This document shows positions 16,873 to 24,271 of a DNA stretch of 64,000 nucleotides, in pieces; position 1 is the first letter of the stretch, and each line of letters opens with the position of its first letter. The stretch is from positions 4,650,001-4,714,000 of the forward strand of contig OZ241368.1 of the NCBI GenBank assembly GCA_965200525.1. Reading direction: 5' to 3'. The notes below the pieces were generated by a model. The model searched no databases, was not told where the DNA came from, and saw only the letters and a program-made list of their open reading frames with translations. The translations under genes were made by a program, and so were the position numbers. The DNA comes from JANNPJ01 sp965200525. Its GTDB lineage: Bacteria; Actinomycetota; Actinomycetes; Actinomycetales; Kineosporiaceae.

Positions 16873-17829
16873 TCAGGACCCCAGCACCCGGACGATCGCC
16901 GGATAGATCAAGAAGATGAGGAAGCCGATGGCGAGCAGCAACTGGGCCACGAGCATCGACTGCGACCGGGCCTGGGCCCGGCCTTCGGCGTCGGACAGCT
17001 CCCGCCGGCGCAGCGAGGCGGCCCGGGCCGCCAAGGACTCGCGCACCTTGGCCCCGTCGTCCGCGACCAGCGCCAGCGCCGAGGCCAGATCTCGCAGCTC
17101 GACCACGCCGAGCTGCTCCCCGAGCTCGCCCAGGGCCACCCAGGGGGTGACGCCCTGCAACCGGGCGATCTCCAGGCAGTCCCGGATCCGGACCATGGCC
17201 CAGCCGGCGCTGATCGAGGCGGCCGCGTTCAGCGCCTCCGGGATGCCCCGGCCACCGGACAGGTTGAGCGCCACCAGGTCGAGGAACGAGCCGACGACGT
17301 GGCGGAAGTCGCGCCGCCGGATCCGGGCCCGGGCCGCGACCTGGTTGGTCGGCAGCAGCAGGCCGATCACCAGCCCGACCGCCACCATGATCGGCGGACT
17401 GCTGCTGGGCAGCGCGAACAGGGTGGCCGACACGAACGCGGCCAGGGCCAGGCCCAGGCCGGCCCCGACCAGACCGCCGAAGATCGTGGCCGCGAGCTGG
17501 CTCTCGATCGAGCGTCCGACCAGGCTGAGGTCGGCCCGGACGGCGGCCGGCAACTGGATCCCGCTGTTGTCGAGCTGGCGACGCAGGACCCGGGCCGCCG
17601 GCTCGAACCGGACCGCCGGACCGCTGCCGGGCACGGCCCCGACGTCGGTCGCTTCCCGACTGCGGGCCCGTGCGGCCAGGGAGTTCTCCCGGTCCCGGCG
17701 CCGCTCCTGGTCGAGCCGGGCCAGCGCCGCCGGGGCTCCGGCGCCGCGGGTCTGCGGCCGCTGGAAGGCCAGCACCAGCAGGCACAGCCCGATTCCGGCC
17801 ACCGCTCCGGCCAGCACGATCGCGGTCAT
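16873..17829 (-). CDS. tadC: TadC-like pilus platform protein (T2SS F family)
   Basis: An inner-membrane protein of 318 residues with a T2SSF domain. It has an N-terminal helix, a helix pair near residues 115-160, a cytoplasmic four-helix bundle (FRHVVGSFLDLVALNLSGG, LARLQGVTPW-like loop, LRDLASALALVADDGAKVRE) and a C-terminal helix (LLLAIGFLIFLIYPAIVRVL). It forms the assembly platform with TadB for pilin polymerisation. The start overlaps the tadB stop by four bases (ATGA). Confidence 0.88.
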   Translation of the reverse strand: MTAIVLAGAVAGIGLCLLVLAFQRPQTRGAGAPAALARLDQERRRDRENSLAARARSREATDVGAVPGSGPAVRFEPAARVLRRQLDNSGIQLPAAVRADLSLVGRSIESQLAATIFGGLVGAGLGLALAAFVSATLFALPSSSPPIMVAVGLVIGLLLPTNQVAARARIRRRDFRHVVGSFLDLVALNLSGGRGIPEALNAAASISAGWAMVRIRDCLEIARLQGVTPWVALGELGEQLGVVELRDLASALALVADDGAKVRESLAARAASLRRRELSDAEGRAQARSQSMLVAQLLLAIGFLIFLIYPAIVRVLGS

Positions 17830-18752
17830 CGCGGCGCCCCCGATCCGACCGGATCGCTCGGTCGAGGGCTGCGCAGGAACCGCTCGGGCACGTCGTAGGC
17901 GGCCAGCCGCTTGAGCCAGATGAACCCGGCGGTGAAGAAGCTGACCACCACGACCAGCACCACCTGCCCGAACGGATGGTTGTAGGGCTCCACGTAGCCG
18001 GGGTTGAACAGCACCAGCAGCAGCACGAACCCGACCACGAAGACAACGACGATCTGCACGCTGCGCCGGGTCGCGGCCCGGCCCGCCAGCACCCGGCCGC
18101 GCATCTCGAGCTCGGCCCGGGCCGATCCGGACAGCGAGGTCAGCACCTGCCGCAGCCCGGGCCCGCGCAGCCGGGAGTTCAGCAGCAGCGCGGCCACCAC
18201 CAGGTCGGCGCTGGGGTCGTCGAGGTCGTCGGCCAGCCGGTGCAGGGCGTCGGCCAGCGGCACCCGGACCCGCAGCCGGTCGGCCAGGGTCATCAGCTCG
18301 TTCACGATCGGCGCCGGCGCGGCCCGGGCGGTGGAGATGATCGCCTGCTCCAGGCCGACCGAGCCGGCGATGGTGTCCCGCAGCGACTCGGTCCACATCG
18401 CCAGCGCCTCCAGCCGGGTGGCGGCCAGCCGCTCCGAGCGGGCCCCGCCGACCAGGGCCGGCCAGGCCAGCGCCAGCCCGGTGGCGGCGAACGCGGCCAC
18501 CGGCCAGCGGGTGAGGAGCAGGGCCAGCAGGCCGATCAGGACGCCGATCGGCAGCCGGGTGCCGAAACCCCGTAGCCGGCGCGTGATCCGGGCCTGCAGC
18601 GAGCGGGGATCGGGTGCGGTCGGCTCGCGGCGGACCAGCGAGTCGATCAGCAGGGCCAGCCCACCGCCGACCAGGGTGCCGGCCAGGATCAGTTCGCCGA
18701 CCCCGCCGGCCAGGCGGAGCTGGAGTTCGGTGACCGCGCCGGTGAGGTCCAT
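17826..18752 (-). CDS. tadB: TadB-like pilus platform protein (T2SS F family)
   Basis: A 308-residue membrane protein with a T2SSF domain (LEALAMWTESLRDTIAGSVG, LEQAIISTARAAP, DDPSADLVVAALLLNSRLRG) and hydrophobic helices near residues 20-40, 75-105, 225-250 and 265-285. It partners TadC in the pilus base. The ATG at 18752 overlaps the tadA stop as TGATG, so the two are coupled. Confidence 0.88.
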   Translation of the reverse strand: MDLTGAVTELQLRLAGGVGELILAGTLVGGGLALLIDSLVRREPTAPDPRSLQARITRRLRGFGTRLPIGVLIGLLALLLTRWPVAAFAATGLALAWPALVGGARSERLAATRLEALAMWTESLRDTIAGSVGLEQAIISTARAAPAPIVNELMTLADRLRVRVPLADALHRLADDLDDPSADLVVAALLLNSRLRGPGLRQVLTSLSGSARAELEMRGRVLAGRAATRRSVQIVVVFVVGFVLLLVLFNPGYVEPYNHPFGQVVLVVVVSFFTAGFIWLKRLAAYDVPERFLRSPRPSDPVGSGAPR

Positions 18753-20062
18753 CAGGACCACCCCGCCGACATCGCCGGGTGGTAGCCGGCCGCGATCAGC
18801 TCGTCGATGCACGAGATCGGGGCCGCCGGAGCCAGCCGGCCGTCCCGGCCGAGGCTGAACACCTCGCTCGACAGCACCTGGCCGTCGACCCCGTTCACCT
18901 CGCGCACGCTGGTCACGGTCCGGCGCAGCAGGCCGCCCTCGGCGTACTCGTTGCGACGCTCGACGAACACCACGAAGTCGATCGCGCCGGCGATCAGCAT
19001 CATCGTGGCGTCCTTGGGCAACCGCTCGGTCGACTGGATGGCGTAGGTCGAGATCCGGTTGAACACCTCGAGCGAGGAGTTGGCGTGAATGGTCGACAGC
19101 GAGCCGTCGTTACCCTGGCTCATCGCGTTGAGCATGGTCACGATCTCGTCGCCGAGCACCTCGCCGACGATCACCCGGCTCGGGTTCATCCGCAGCGAGC
19201 GGCGGACCAGGTCGCCCATCCCGATCCAGCCCTCGCCCTCCGAGTTGGGCAGCCGTTCCTCCAGCGCCACCACGTTCGGGTGCAGGTCCGGGAACTCGCC
19301 CAGGCCCAGCTCGAGGGCCCGCTCGACGGTGATCAGGCGCTCCTGCGGCGGGATCTCGTGGGCCAGGGCCCGCAGCAGGGTGGTCTTGCCGGCGTTGGTG
19401 GCCCCGGCGATCATGATGTTCTTGCGGGCCGCCACCGCCGCGGCCAGGAACGAGGCCAGCTCGATGGTGACCGAGCCGTTCTCGACCAGGTCGTCGAGCG
19501 AGACCCGGGACAGCCGCGAGCGGCGGATCGAGATCGCCGGCCGCGGGCACACGCCCATCACCGCCGACAACCGGGAACCGTCCGGCAGCCGCAGGTCGAG
19601 CTGCGGGTTGGCGGCGTCGAACGACCGGCTGCTCAGCCCCGAGTAGGCGCCGAGCAGCTGGACCAGCTCGATCAGCTCCTCGTCGGACTCGGCCACCGGC
19701 GGCATCTGCTGCTCCCGCCCGTCCGAGTAGCCGACGAAAACCCGGTCACAGCCGTTGATGTCGATGTTCTCGACCATCGGGTCGTCGAGCAGTGGCTGCA
19801 GCCGGCCGACGCCGAACAGGGCCGCGTGGATGCCCTCGGCGAGCTCGGTTTCCTCGTCCGGGTCGGGCGGGGCGTGGCCCAGGCTCAGTTCCGACCGGGC
19901 GTGCAGGTCGAGCACCCGGCCGATCACTGCCCGGGCGTATTGGCGCTCGTCCTCCGAGGTCATCGGCAGGACGCCGGTCAGGCTGTCCTCCCGGCGCTGG
20001 CGGGCGAGCAGATCGGCGACCTCTTCGCGCAGCCGGCGGACCACCTGCTGGTCGATGGCCAT
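18752..20062 (-). CDS. tadA: TadA/CpaF pilus assembly ATPase
   Basis: A secretion ATPase of the GspE/VirB11 superfamily, 436 residues, which powers pilin polymerisation at the membrane platform. The N-terminal domain is helical. The P-loop GATNAGKTT is at residues 220-228, with Walker B-type RVIVGEVLGDE, an Asp-box-like region (LITVERALELGL) and the His-containing segment GSLSTIHANS. ATG 20062 overlaps the cpaE-like stop, and its own stop overlaps tadB, placing it centrally in the operon. Confidence 0.95.
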   Translation of the reverse strand: MAIDQQVVRRLREEVADLLARQRREDSLTGVLPMTSEDERQYARAVIGRVLDLHARSELSLGHAPPDPDEETELAEGIHAALFGVGRLQPLLDDPMVENIDINGCDRVFVGYSDGREQQMPPVAESDEELIELVQLLGAYSGLSSRSFDAANPQLDLRLPDGSRLSAVMGVCPRPAISIRRSRLSRVSLDDLVENGSVTIELASFLAAAVAARKNIMIAGATNAGKTTLLRALAHEIPPQERLITVERALELGLGEFPDLHPNVVALEERLPNSEGEGWIGMGDLVRRSLRMNPSRVIVGEVLGDEIVTMLNAMSQGNDGSLSTIHANSSLEVFNRISTYAIQSTERLPKDATMMLIAGAIDFVVFVERRNEYAEGGLLRRTVTSVREVNGVDGQVLSSEVFSLGRDGRLAPAAPISCIDELIAAGYHPAMSAGWS

Positions 20063-21426
20063 CAGTCACCCCCGTTCGGTGAGGCGGTGGCCGGCACCTC
20101 GGCGGCGCCCAGGTCGAGGCGGTCCGGCTCGGCGGGCGGGTAAAGGTCGGCCGGCTGGTACGGGCTGATCGGTGGATCGGTCAGGAAACGGTCGGACGCC
20201 GTCGGCCCGGCCTGCGGTTCGTGGGCCCCGAGTTCGTGGGCCCCGAGGTCGTGGGCCCCGAGTTCGCGGGCGAGTTCACGGGCGACTTCGGGGTCACCGA
20301 TTTCGGGGTCACTGATCTCGGGGGCGCCGGGTTCGGGAGCAGCGAGTTCGGCGGGGGAGGCCGGTTCGGCGCCCGCCCGGGGAGCCTCGGCCGGCATCGG
20401 GACCGCTGATGCGGCGGGCATCGGGCCGGCCGCTGTTGCCACCGGGGTGGCCGCCTTCGCCACCGGGGTGGCCATCGCCGGCGTCCCCGAGATCGTCTCC
20501 GCGGCCGGTCCGGCCATCGTCGGCGCGGACGAGGGCCCGGACTCGGCGAGCGACTCGGGGTCGGGTGCCGGCGGGCCGGCCGGGGTCATCGGCCGGCCCC
20601 GCACCGGCCCGGCGGGCGGCGCGTACCGCTCGTCCGTCCCGGTCCGGGTCTCGTCCACCGCTGAACCAATCAGGTCGTGGACGGCGGGCAGCAGTGAGCG
20701 CACCGACCGGATCAGCGTGGTGCGCCCGGCCCGGCCGGCAGTCATACCCTGCAGCCGCTCGGCGCCGCGGGGGTCGTCGGCGATCGTGCCCAGCACCGGC
20801 ACGGCCACCTTGGACGAGCGCAGGAGTTGCTCGGTCCGGGGCCCGGCCGCGCGATCGCGTTCCGGGGCGACCAGGACGACCCCGATCCGGGCCCGGCCGG
20901 CGTACTGCCCCGGTAGCACCTCGTTCAGGAAGCGGAGCCGTTCGCGCAGATGGGCCAGCTCGACCAGTTCGGCCCGGGCCACCACGATCACCGCCCGGGA
21001 GGCGACCAGGACCGGCATCACGGGCGAGGCCGGGCCGACCCGGCCGCAGTCGGCGAACACCAGGCGGTCCGACTCGGCCAGGGCCCGGGCCAGGGCCGGC
21101 CACAGCGAACCGAGTCCGTGGGCCTGTTCGGGCCCGCGCACCCCGAGCAGCATCTCCAGGCCGCCTCCGGTGGTCTGCAGATGTCCGTCGACCGGGCCGG
21201 AGGCGGTGAAGTCGGTCGGATCCCGGCGCAGCGAGGCGGCCAGGGACAGCAGCCCGCGTTCGGGATCGAACAGGACGCCGTCGTCGCGGCGGTAGCGCAG
21301 GGCCAGGTCGCCGCCCTCCGGATCGAGGTCGGCGACAACCGAACCCGGGGTCAGGGCGGCCAGGGCGACGCTGAGCGTGGTCACACCCGGAGCGCCCTTG
21401 GCCGAGACCAGGGAGACCAGGCTCAT
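20062..21426 (-). CDS. CpaE-like MinD/ParA family protein with deviant P-loop
   Basis: A 454-residue MinD/ParA fold protein as found between cpaB and tadA in actinobacterial pilus loci, where it is thought to place the machinery. The P-loop region reads SAKGAPGVTTLSVALAAL: the Walker A lysine of KGGVGKTT is replaced by valine. VVADLDPEGGDLALRY and DRLVFADCGR follow as the A-prime and Walker B regions. ATP hydrolysis may therefore be weak or lost (inference). The last 170 residues are Ala/Pro/Glu-rich and repetitive. ATG 21426 overlaps the cpaB stop as TGATG. Confidence 0.82.
   Translation of the reverse strand: MSLVSLVSAKGAPGVTTLSVALAALTPGSVVADLDPEGGDLALRYRRDDGVLFDPERGLLSLAASLRRDPTDFTASGPVDGHLQTTGGGLEMLLGVRGPEQAHGLGSLWPALARALAESDRLVFADCGRVGPASPVMPVLVASRAVIVVARAELVELAHLRERLRFLNEVLPGQYAGRARIGVVLVAPERDRAAGPRTEQLLRSSKVAVPVLGTIADDPRGAERLQGMTAGRAGRTTLIRSVRSLLPAVHDLIGSAVDETRTGTDERYAPPAGPVRGRPMTPAGPPAPDPESLAESGPSSAPTMAGPAAETISGTPAMATPVAKAATPVATAAGPMPAASAVPMPAEAPRAGAEPASPAELAAPEPGAPEISDPEIGDPEVARELARELGAHDLGAHELGAHEPQAGPTASDRFLTDPPISPYQPADLYPPAEPDRLDLGAAEVPATASPNGGD
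20221..20265. repeat. 15-bp tandem repeat in cpaE-like tail
   Basis: Three units of GTGGGCCCCGAGTTC (the middle with one change), followed by degenerate GGCGAGTTC/GGGGTCACC words. It encodes a GAHEL-type five-residue repeat on the minus strand. Confidence 0.85.
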
Positions 21427-22154
21427 CAGCCGCCCCCGAGCGGGGCGCCGCGGCGCAGCAGGACCAGGGACAGCTGCTGGGCGACGCCGGCCGCGGTGAT
21501 GGCGGGGGAGTCGTTCTGGTCGACGATCAGCGTGACCACGGTGTTGCTGCTGCTACTGCTCGACCCGAAGACGTTGGAGCCGGGCTTCTGCACGGTCCCG
21601 ACCACGGCGTCCCCGGTGATCACCTTGCCGTTGCCGTCCTGGACCCGCACCACCTGGACGACGTCCCCGGACTTGAGCCCGCTGGCCGGGTACCGGCCCT
21701 GGGTCAGGGCCACCCCGACCGCCGCCTTGCCCGCGGTGAGCAGCCCGGTGGTGGCCAGCATCTGACCGTCGATCAGCCGGCCGGGCGGGATCACGCTGGT
21801 CGCGTACTTGCCCACCACCTCGGAGGTCTGGTTGGCCCGGATCACCTCGAGCCCGGAGGAGGCGACCTCGGCCACGGCCAGGTCGCCCCGGGTGATCTGC
21901 TGCCCGACGCCGATCTCGTGCCGGGCGACCAGCACCGGCACCCGCTCGTCGATCCGGGTCGCCAGCAGCCCGGCGACCGCTCCGCCGAGCACGATCAGCA
22001 GGACGGCGACCACCGCCAGACCGGGCCGCCGCCGGCCGGGCGGCCGGGGCAACCGGTCGGGTCCACCGATCCGGGCCCCGTTGCCGGCGATCGCCGGCAT
22101 CGAGGGTGGCCGTCCGTTGCGGGTCTGGATGTCGACCCGATCCTGGCTGCTCAC
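21426..22154 (-). CDS. cpaB: CpaB-like pilus protein (SAF domain)
   Basis: A 242-residue protein with a cytoplasmic basic N-terminus, one helix (LAVVAVLLIVLGGAVAGLLA, about residues 45-65), then a SAF domain (VPVLVARHEIGVGQQITRGD, VIPPGRLIDGQML). Its C-terminal domain resembles CpaB/RcpC. It is extracytoplasmic in Tad systems and may contact the wall in Gram-positives. GTG 22154 was chosen for its GGAGGAGAA ribosome site; the longer open frame upstream lacks one. It is the first gene of the pilus operon. Confidence 0.85.
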   Translation of the reverse strand: MSSQDRVDIQTRNGRPPSMPAIAGNGARIGGPDRLPRPPGRRRPGLAVVAVLLIVLGGAVAGLLATRIDERVPVLVARHEIGVGQQITRGDLAVAEVASSGLEVIRANQTSEVVGKYATSVIPPGRLIDGQMLATTGLLTAGKAAVGVALTQGRYPASGLKSGDVVQVVRVQDGNGKVITGDAVVGTVQKPGSNVFGSSSSSSNTVVTLIVDQNDSPAITAAGVAQQLSLVLLRRGAPLGGG

Positions 22155-22516
22155 AACTTCTCCTCCGGCGCTGCTGGGGGCCATCAGCGCCGTGCACTGT
22201 TCCGATGACTGGACGGGTGCATTCGTGCGGTTACCTGCGGTGATCGTGACGCCAACGACGCGAACAACAGCGAGGAGTGACGATGATGCCACCTTGGACA
22301 CCTTTATGCACGATTCGTGCCCAACTGGTTATGAAACGTTTGATGCGATGAATCGGCGCGGATGAGCCATGGTGCGACAACTAGGTGATATGCGATGATC
22401 GGGCGTTGTCCGGCTGGGTGTTCGGTCGGACACGGAATGCATTTGGACGACGGTGCCGACCACAACGGCGGGGTGGCGGCACAACGCGGGCCCGCCGGTA
22501 TCGGAGGCGGCTGAGC
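22155..22516. promoter_or_regulatory. Divergent control region of pilus operon and lipoprotein gene
   Basis: A 362-base region that is less GC-rich than its surroundings between about 22290 and 22440, and must hold promoters for both directions. It contains a perfect 13-bp palindrome (22308-22320) and AT-containing words around TTTATG and GGTTATGAAACG. A 39-codon frame (22395-22514) ends two bases before the lipoprotein ATG but has no clear ribosome site. Confidence 0.5.
22308..22320. promoter_or_regulatory. 13-bp palindrome GCACGATTCGTGC, possible operator
   Basis: Perfect arms GCACGA and TCGTGC around a single T, about 155 bases upstream of cpaB and 195 upstream of the lipoprotein gene. 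The position and symmetry suit a dimeric regulator site; the binding protein is unknown. Confidence 0.4.
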
Positions 22517-23221
22517 ATGCCCGGAGCGGCGACGGCACTGGCCGTCGTGCTCGTGGTCGGCAGTGCTGTGCTGACCGGATGCGGTGCCGGTTCCGGGGCC
22601 GCCAACCCGGCCGGGCTGCCCACCTACGACCCGAACGCCCCGGCCGCCGCCTCGGCGCTCCCGTCCGCCGGGGGTGGCGCTGCGACCAGCACCCGCGCAT
22701 CGGTGCCGAAGCCGACGATCGCCCCCTCGCCCGGGGTCAAGTACACCCCGGCCGATCCGCTCGGCGAGGGCGCCTGGGTGCAGCGGGGCAAGGTGGTGGC
22801 CGGCTCGGCCCAGAAGCGGGCCGCGGTCGCCGCCGTCATGAAGTACCTGTCGATCCGGGTCCAGGTGTCGAACACCTGGGTCGTCGACCAGGCCGCCCTG
22901 GCCGCGGTGGCCTCCGGGCAGGCCCTGACCAGTGCCCAGGAACGGGCCCAGCACGAGCGGGACCGGGACTGGCGGGCGGTCGGCCGGCTCACCGTGAACA
23001 TCTCGTCGGTGCAGCTCGACGGCGCGCACGCCACCGTGACCGGCTGCCACTTCGACGGTACGTCCGAGCTCGACGGGAACGGGCAGGTCGTCATCGGCCC
23101 GCCGGGAGGGATACGGCTCACCATGAACCTGCTTCGTACCCAGAACACCTGGCGGGTGGTCACGTGGCCCGATCACAAGGCCCCGCCCTGCGACGGCTGG
23201 TCCACGGGGGCGAAGGGATGA
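22517..23221 (+). CDS. Lipoprotein of unknown function beside the Tad operon
   Basis: A 234-residue lipoprotein: hydrophobic signal ALAVVLVVGSAVL then lipobox LTGC with the modified Cys at residue 22. A Ser/Ala/Pro-rich spacer (about 25-75) precedes a globular domain with AVMKYLSIRVQVSNTWVVD and LLRTQNTWRVVTWPD. I do not recognise the family. ATG 22517 follows GGAGGCGG. The stop overlaps the next gene's ATG (ATGA), so the two form an operon divergent from the pilus genes, suggesting a pilus-associated or surface role (inference). Confidence 0.75.
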   Translation: MPGAATALAVVLVVGSAVLTGCGAGSGAANPAGLPTYDPNAPAAASALPSAGGGAATSTRASVPKPTIAPSPGVKYTPADPLGEGAWVQRGKVVAGSAQKRAAVAAVMKYLSIRVQVSNTWVVDQAALAAVASGQALTSAQERAQHERDRDWRAVGRLTVNISSVQLDGAHATVTGCHFDGTSELDGNGQVVIGPPGGIRLTMNLLRTQNTWRVVTWPDHKAPPCDGWSTGAKG

Positions 23222-24267
23222 GGGTCCGCACCGCGGTGTCGGCGACGGCCGCGCTCGGCCTGACGCTGGCCGGCCTGCTGGCCACGTCGGCCCCGGCCCG
23301 GGCCGGGGTCGACGACACCGACAACGGGTACAGCGCCTCGGTCAGCATCCACTTCTACGGCAGTGGGGTGAAGGGCGGCTCGACCACGAAGTCGGTCATC
23401 GTGCACCCCTCCTGCTGGTGGGAGGCGGCGGCCGGCGACTACACGAACGCCGCGGCCATGCTCAAGTGGTACGACGAGGTCACCGGAGGGCTGCAGACCT
23501 ACGGCATCCTCACCCAGTACGGGCCGCGCGAGGTCTGGAAGGACGCGGCCGATCTGGAGGCCGCCGGCGGCGACGTCTCCTGGTACCGGGTCTACTGCAA
23601 GGATCCGGCCGACTACACGAGGTACGGCGCCGGCGGGGTGGTCGACGGGGTGGACCCGCCGATCTTCGGCGGCCCGGCCAACGCCGTGACCTACCTCTAC
23701 CACGCCTACAACGCCGGCCAGGAGCCGCCCGCACCGCTGGTGCCGCCGGCCGAGCTGGCCCGGGCCGCCTACGACGAGATGACCATCCCGGAGCCGATCT
23801 CGGACTACAACCCGAAGATCGCGAACAGCCCGGGCGAGCCCACCCTGGTCGGGCTGCCGACCTGGTTCTGGGTCACCGAGCCGCTGGCCCTGGGCGAGCC
23901 CGGGGCGGCCGCCAACACCGGTGAGCTCGAAGTCACGGCCGAGATCTTCCCGCCGTTCGGACGGGTCTTCGCCACCGTGACCGCGGTGACCAAGCAGCTG
24001 GAGATCAACTCCAAGTACGGGGACGGCGTCTGCGACCGGGACAAGGCCCTGGTCAAGTACGCCGGCGACAGTTCCGACGCGGCCACCGAAGGAGCCTGCA
24101 CGGTGATCTTCAAGCATGCGGCCAAGGCTCTTGCGGTCACCACCCACACCCATTGGACCGCGACCTGGGTCGGCAGCGGCGGTACCGGCGGCGACATGGA
24201 CCCGAAGGACCAGCAGGCTGCCTTCGACGTCGCGGTGGCCGAGGTGCAGAACATCGTGACCCGCTGA
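23218..24267 (+). CDS. Secreted protein of unknown function
   Basis: A 349-residue exported protein with an N-terminal signal peptide (MRVRTAVSATAALGLTLAGL, Ala-rich cleavage region SAPARAG near residue 29). The mature part has an aromatic-rich domain (SCWWEAAAGDYTNAAAMLKW, VSWYRVYCKDPADYTRYG) and conserved-looking blocks TWFWVTEPLALGEP and THWTATWVGSGG. Four mature cysteines could form disulphides. No family was recognised. It is translationally coupled to the preceding lipoprotein gene. Confidence 0.75.
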   Translation: MRVRTAVSATAALGLTLAGLLATSAPARAGVDDTDNGYSASVSIHFYGSGVKGGSTTKSVIVHPSCWWEAAAGDYTNAAAMLKWYDEVTGGLQTYGILTQYGPREVWKDAADLEAAGGDVSWYRVYCKDPADYTRYGAGGVVDGVDPPIFGGPANAVTYLYHAYNAGQEPPAPLVPPAELARAAYDEMTIPEPISDYNPKIANSPGEPTLVGLPTWFWVTEPLALGEPGAAANTGELEVTAEIFPPFGRVFATVTAVTKQLEINSKYGDGVCDRDKALVKYAGDSSDAATEGACTVIFKHAAKALAVTTHTHWTATWVGSGGTGGDMDPKDQQAAFDVAVAEVQNIVTR

Positions 24268-24271
24268 GGAG

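Noticed and set aside
16034..18046. 670-codon minus frame spanning tadB, tadC, flp and tadE
   Set aside because: Only its last 152 codons show TadE features; the rest is an off-frame reading of tadB and tadC.
22395..22514. 39-codon ORF ending two bases before the lipoprotein ATG
   Set aside because: No ribosome site and no recognisable peptide; possible upstream ORF but unsupported.
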